Assembly: GCA_902362965.1 (NCBI GenBank)
Contig: CABIYQ010000002.1
Coordinates: 241,752-305,751 of the forward strand
Source: Oscillospiraceae bacterium
GTDB taxonomy: Bacteria > Bacillota > Clostridia > Oscillospirales > Ruminococcaceae
DNA: 64,000 bases
Reading direction: 5' to 3'
Position 1 is the stretch's first letter; each line of letters begins with the position of its first letter. Under the pieces are notes generated by a model, which was not told where the DNA came from, did not search any database, and saw only the letters and a list, made by a program, of their open reading frames with translations. The position numbers and the translations under genes are program-made. Positions 62,734 through 64,000 of this stretch are shown piece after piece.

Positions 62734-64000
62734 GCAAGGCTATAGATTATGTTTGTAAGTTTGAAAAGACCGGGAATGGACAATATATTTCTTCTGTAAA
62801 TTGTCAATATCAGATAGCTGAACATGAATTTGAATTTACCAGAGAAGAGATGAATGATAAGGTAGAACTTCTAGCTTTTCATGCTGTTCAGTCATTCAAA
62901 AGGGGAGAGGTTACTCCTGAACAGGCACATGAAATTGGTATGCAGACTATGAAAGAATTTTTAAAAGACGAGTATGAATTTATTATAACCACTCATGTTG
63001 ACACTGGTATCATTCACAATCACATAATTATTAATTCTGTAAACATGATCAATGGAAAATCTTTTTCAAGAGAACATAACAGAAAAGAATTTCCTGCATG
63101 GAGAGGAATGAGACAAATTAGTGACAGAATTTGTGCTGAAAGAGGTTTATCAGTAATTCAAACCGACAAGGGAAAAGGCATGTCTCATTATGAATGGGAA
63201 CAGAATAAAGCGGGAGTTTCATGGAAGCAGCAGCTGAAAAATATTATTGATGAAACTATAAAGCAGTCTGATAATTTTGAAGATTTTCTTAGTAAACTTC
63301 GTGCAGAAAATATTGAAGTAAAGTATCAGGATTATAAAAAGAAATCCGGCAAATGTTTAGGTTTTAAAATGCAGGGACAAAAGTATTTTATTTATTCTCA
63401 AAATCTCGGTTGGTACTATGAAGAAAAGCAGTTAAACAAGAGGATTGACAGAGCAGTTGAGAGAAGAAATGAAACAAAATCCGAAGCAAGAACAAGAAGA
63501 TTTATGAATCAGGATAATCGACTGAAAGAATTTTTTGACTTGTCTGACGAGCGTTTCAGTGCAGGCGGACTTAACCGTTGGGCAAGAATGCAAAATCTTA
63601 AAATCGGGTTTAAAACCATAAGCGTTCTGCACGAATACGGTTTCAAAGACGCAGAGGATTTTTTGAATAAATATGACAGTCTGACAGATGAAAAATTACA
63701 AAATGAGGAGAATATCCAAAGCCTTACAAAGAAGATAAATTTTAATAAATACCGACTTAAATATCTGAAAATTTACCGTAAATACAAGCCGATAAATGAG
63801 GCGTATAAAAAGGCAGTTTTTCAGGACAGATATTTCCGAAATCATGAAGATGAATTGCTTTTATTTCAGGAAGCGGTAGAGGAATTAAAGAAAACAGAAA
63901 AGACCAGAGAGCTTCCCAATGCAGGAAAGCTTGCGGCAGATATTAAGTCATTGGAGGAAGAAAAAAATAAGCTTATTTCTGGAAATAAATCCATAGATAA
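62694..64000 (+). CDS. MobP-type relaxase/mobilization nuclease (partial, runs off the window)
   Basis: Reads from ATG 62694 without a stop to the window end, at least 435 residues. MAYTKIHPIKVTLGKAIDYV is the relaxase start; the tyrosine expected near residue 19 is present; the metal-binding histidine triad is HVDTGIIHNHIIINSV, with HAVQSF before it. After residue 200 the sequence is helical and charged, as in MobA/L relaxases of mobilizable elements. It would nick oriT and lead single-strand transfer. AAGG upstream overlaps the mobC frame. The C terminus is beyond the window. Confidence 0.9.
   Translation, partial: MAYTKIHPIKVTLGKAIDYVCKFEKTGNGQYISSVNCQYQIAEHEFEFTREEMNDKVELLAFHAVQSFKRGEVTPEQAHEIGMQTMKEFLKDEYEFIITTHVDTGIIHNHIIINSVNMINGKSFSREHNRKEFPAWRGMRQISDRICAERGLSVIQTDKGKGMSHYEWEQNKAGVSWKQQLKNIIDETIKQSDNFEDFLSKLRAENIEVKYQDYKKKSGKCLGFKMQGQKYFIYSQNLGWYYEEKQLNKRIDRAVERRNETKSEARTRRFMNQDNRLKEFFDLSDERFSAGGLNRWARMQNLKIGFKTISVLHEYGFKDAEDFLNKYDSLTDEKLQNEENIQSLTKKINFNKYRLKYLKIYRKYKPINEAYKKAVFQDRYFRNHEDELLLFQEAVEELKKTEKTRELPNAGKLAADIKSLEEEKNKLISGNKSID

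Overview
The window looks like chromosome from a low-GC, Gram-positive, anaerobic gut Firmicute of the Ruminococcus group (Oscillospiraceae). The grounds are a cellulosomal GH9 endoglucanase with CBM3 and dockerin, glycogen and maltodextrin genes, acetate kinase, strong Shine-Dalgarno sites, sigma-A promoters with 17-bp spacers almost everywhere, and a 16S rRNA sequence of that general type. Species was not determined.

Layout. 0-8 kb: end of an unknown gene, a zinc-ribbon protein, a cysK-metY sulfur operon behind a likely operator, an XRE regulator plus lipoprotein pair, a CPBP protease, a Nudix hydrolase and purA. 8-27 kb: carbon storage and use (malQ-glgP, a cytoplasmic GH13 amylase fused to DUF1653, ROK glucokinase, class II fructose-bisphosphate aldolase), mixed with a Fur-family regulator, coaX, a K+/H+ antiporter, an LtaS-like enzyme, a PdaA-like deacetylase, an OGG1-type glycosylase and a tiny Asn/Gln-only protein with a hairpin leader. 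27-41 kb: LRR lipoprotein, BofC-like protein, class A PBP, rRNA methyltransferase, GH9 cellulase, a sortase/substrate/membrane-protein trio, and tmcAL-HAD-mnmA (tRNA modification). 40.8-41.3 kb is a five-copy tandem repeat of 101-102 bp. 41-55 kb: ABC exporter operon with its own operator-like inverted repeat, VTT protein, DUF2752/DUF4234 pair, a HTH cassette enclosed by two inverted copies of a ~175-bp repeat, YetF, ychF, paralogous lipoproteins, an AgrB without a visible AgrD, ackA, MBL hydrolase, cdd.

55-61.3 kb: tRNA-Leu, a remnant of a CorC/HlyC-type gene, three consensus rRNA promoters in tandem, and a full rrn operon (16S, tRNA-Ala, tRNA-Ile, 23S, 5S) followed by tRNA-Asn and tRNA-Lys. 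61.3-64 kb: a row of hairpins that may be an unrecognised structured RNA, then the left part of a mobilizable element (promoter, hairpin-rich possible oriT, MobC-like protein, MobP-type relaxase cut by the window end).

How genes fit together: glucan chains are released and remodelled by MalQ, GlgP and GH13; glucose is phosphorylated by the ROK kinase and flows through aldolase to acetate via AckA. The GH9 enzyme is the only clearly secreted polysaccharidase. No CRISPR array, cas gene, prophage structural gene or complete insertion sequence was seen. The most unusual parts are the inverted-repeat HTH cassette, the possible ncRNA next to the tRNA-Lys/mobile element boundary, the Asn/Gln microprotein, the sortase trio, and the tandem repeat. 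None of these was matched to a database here.
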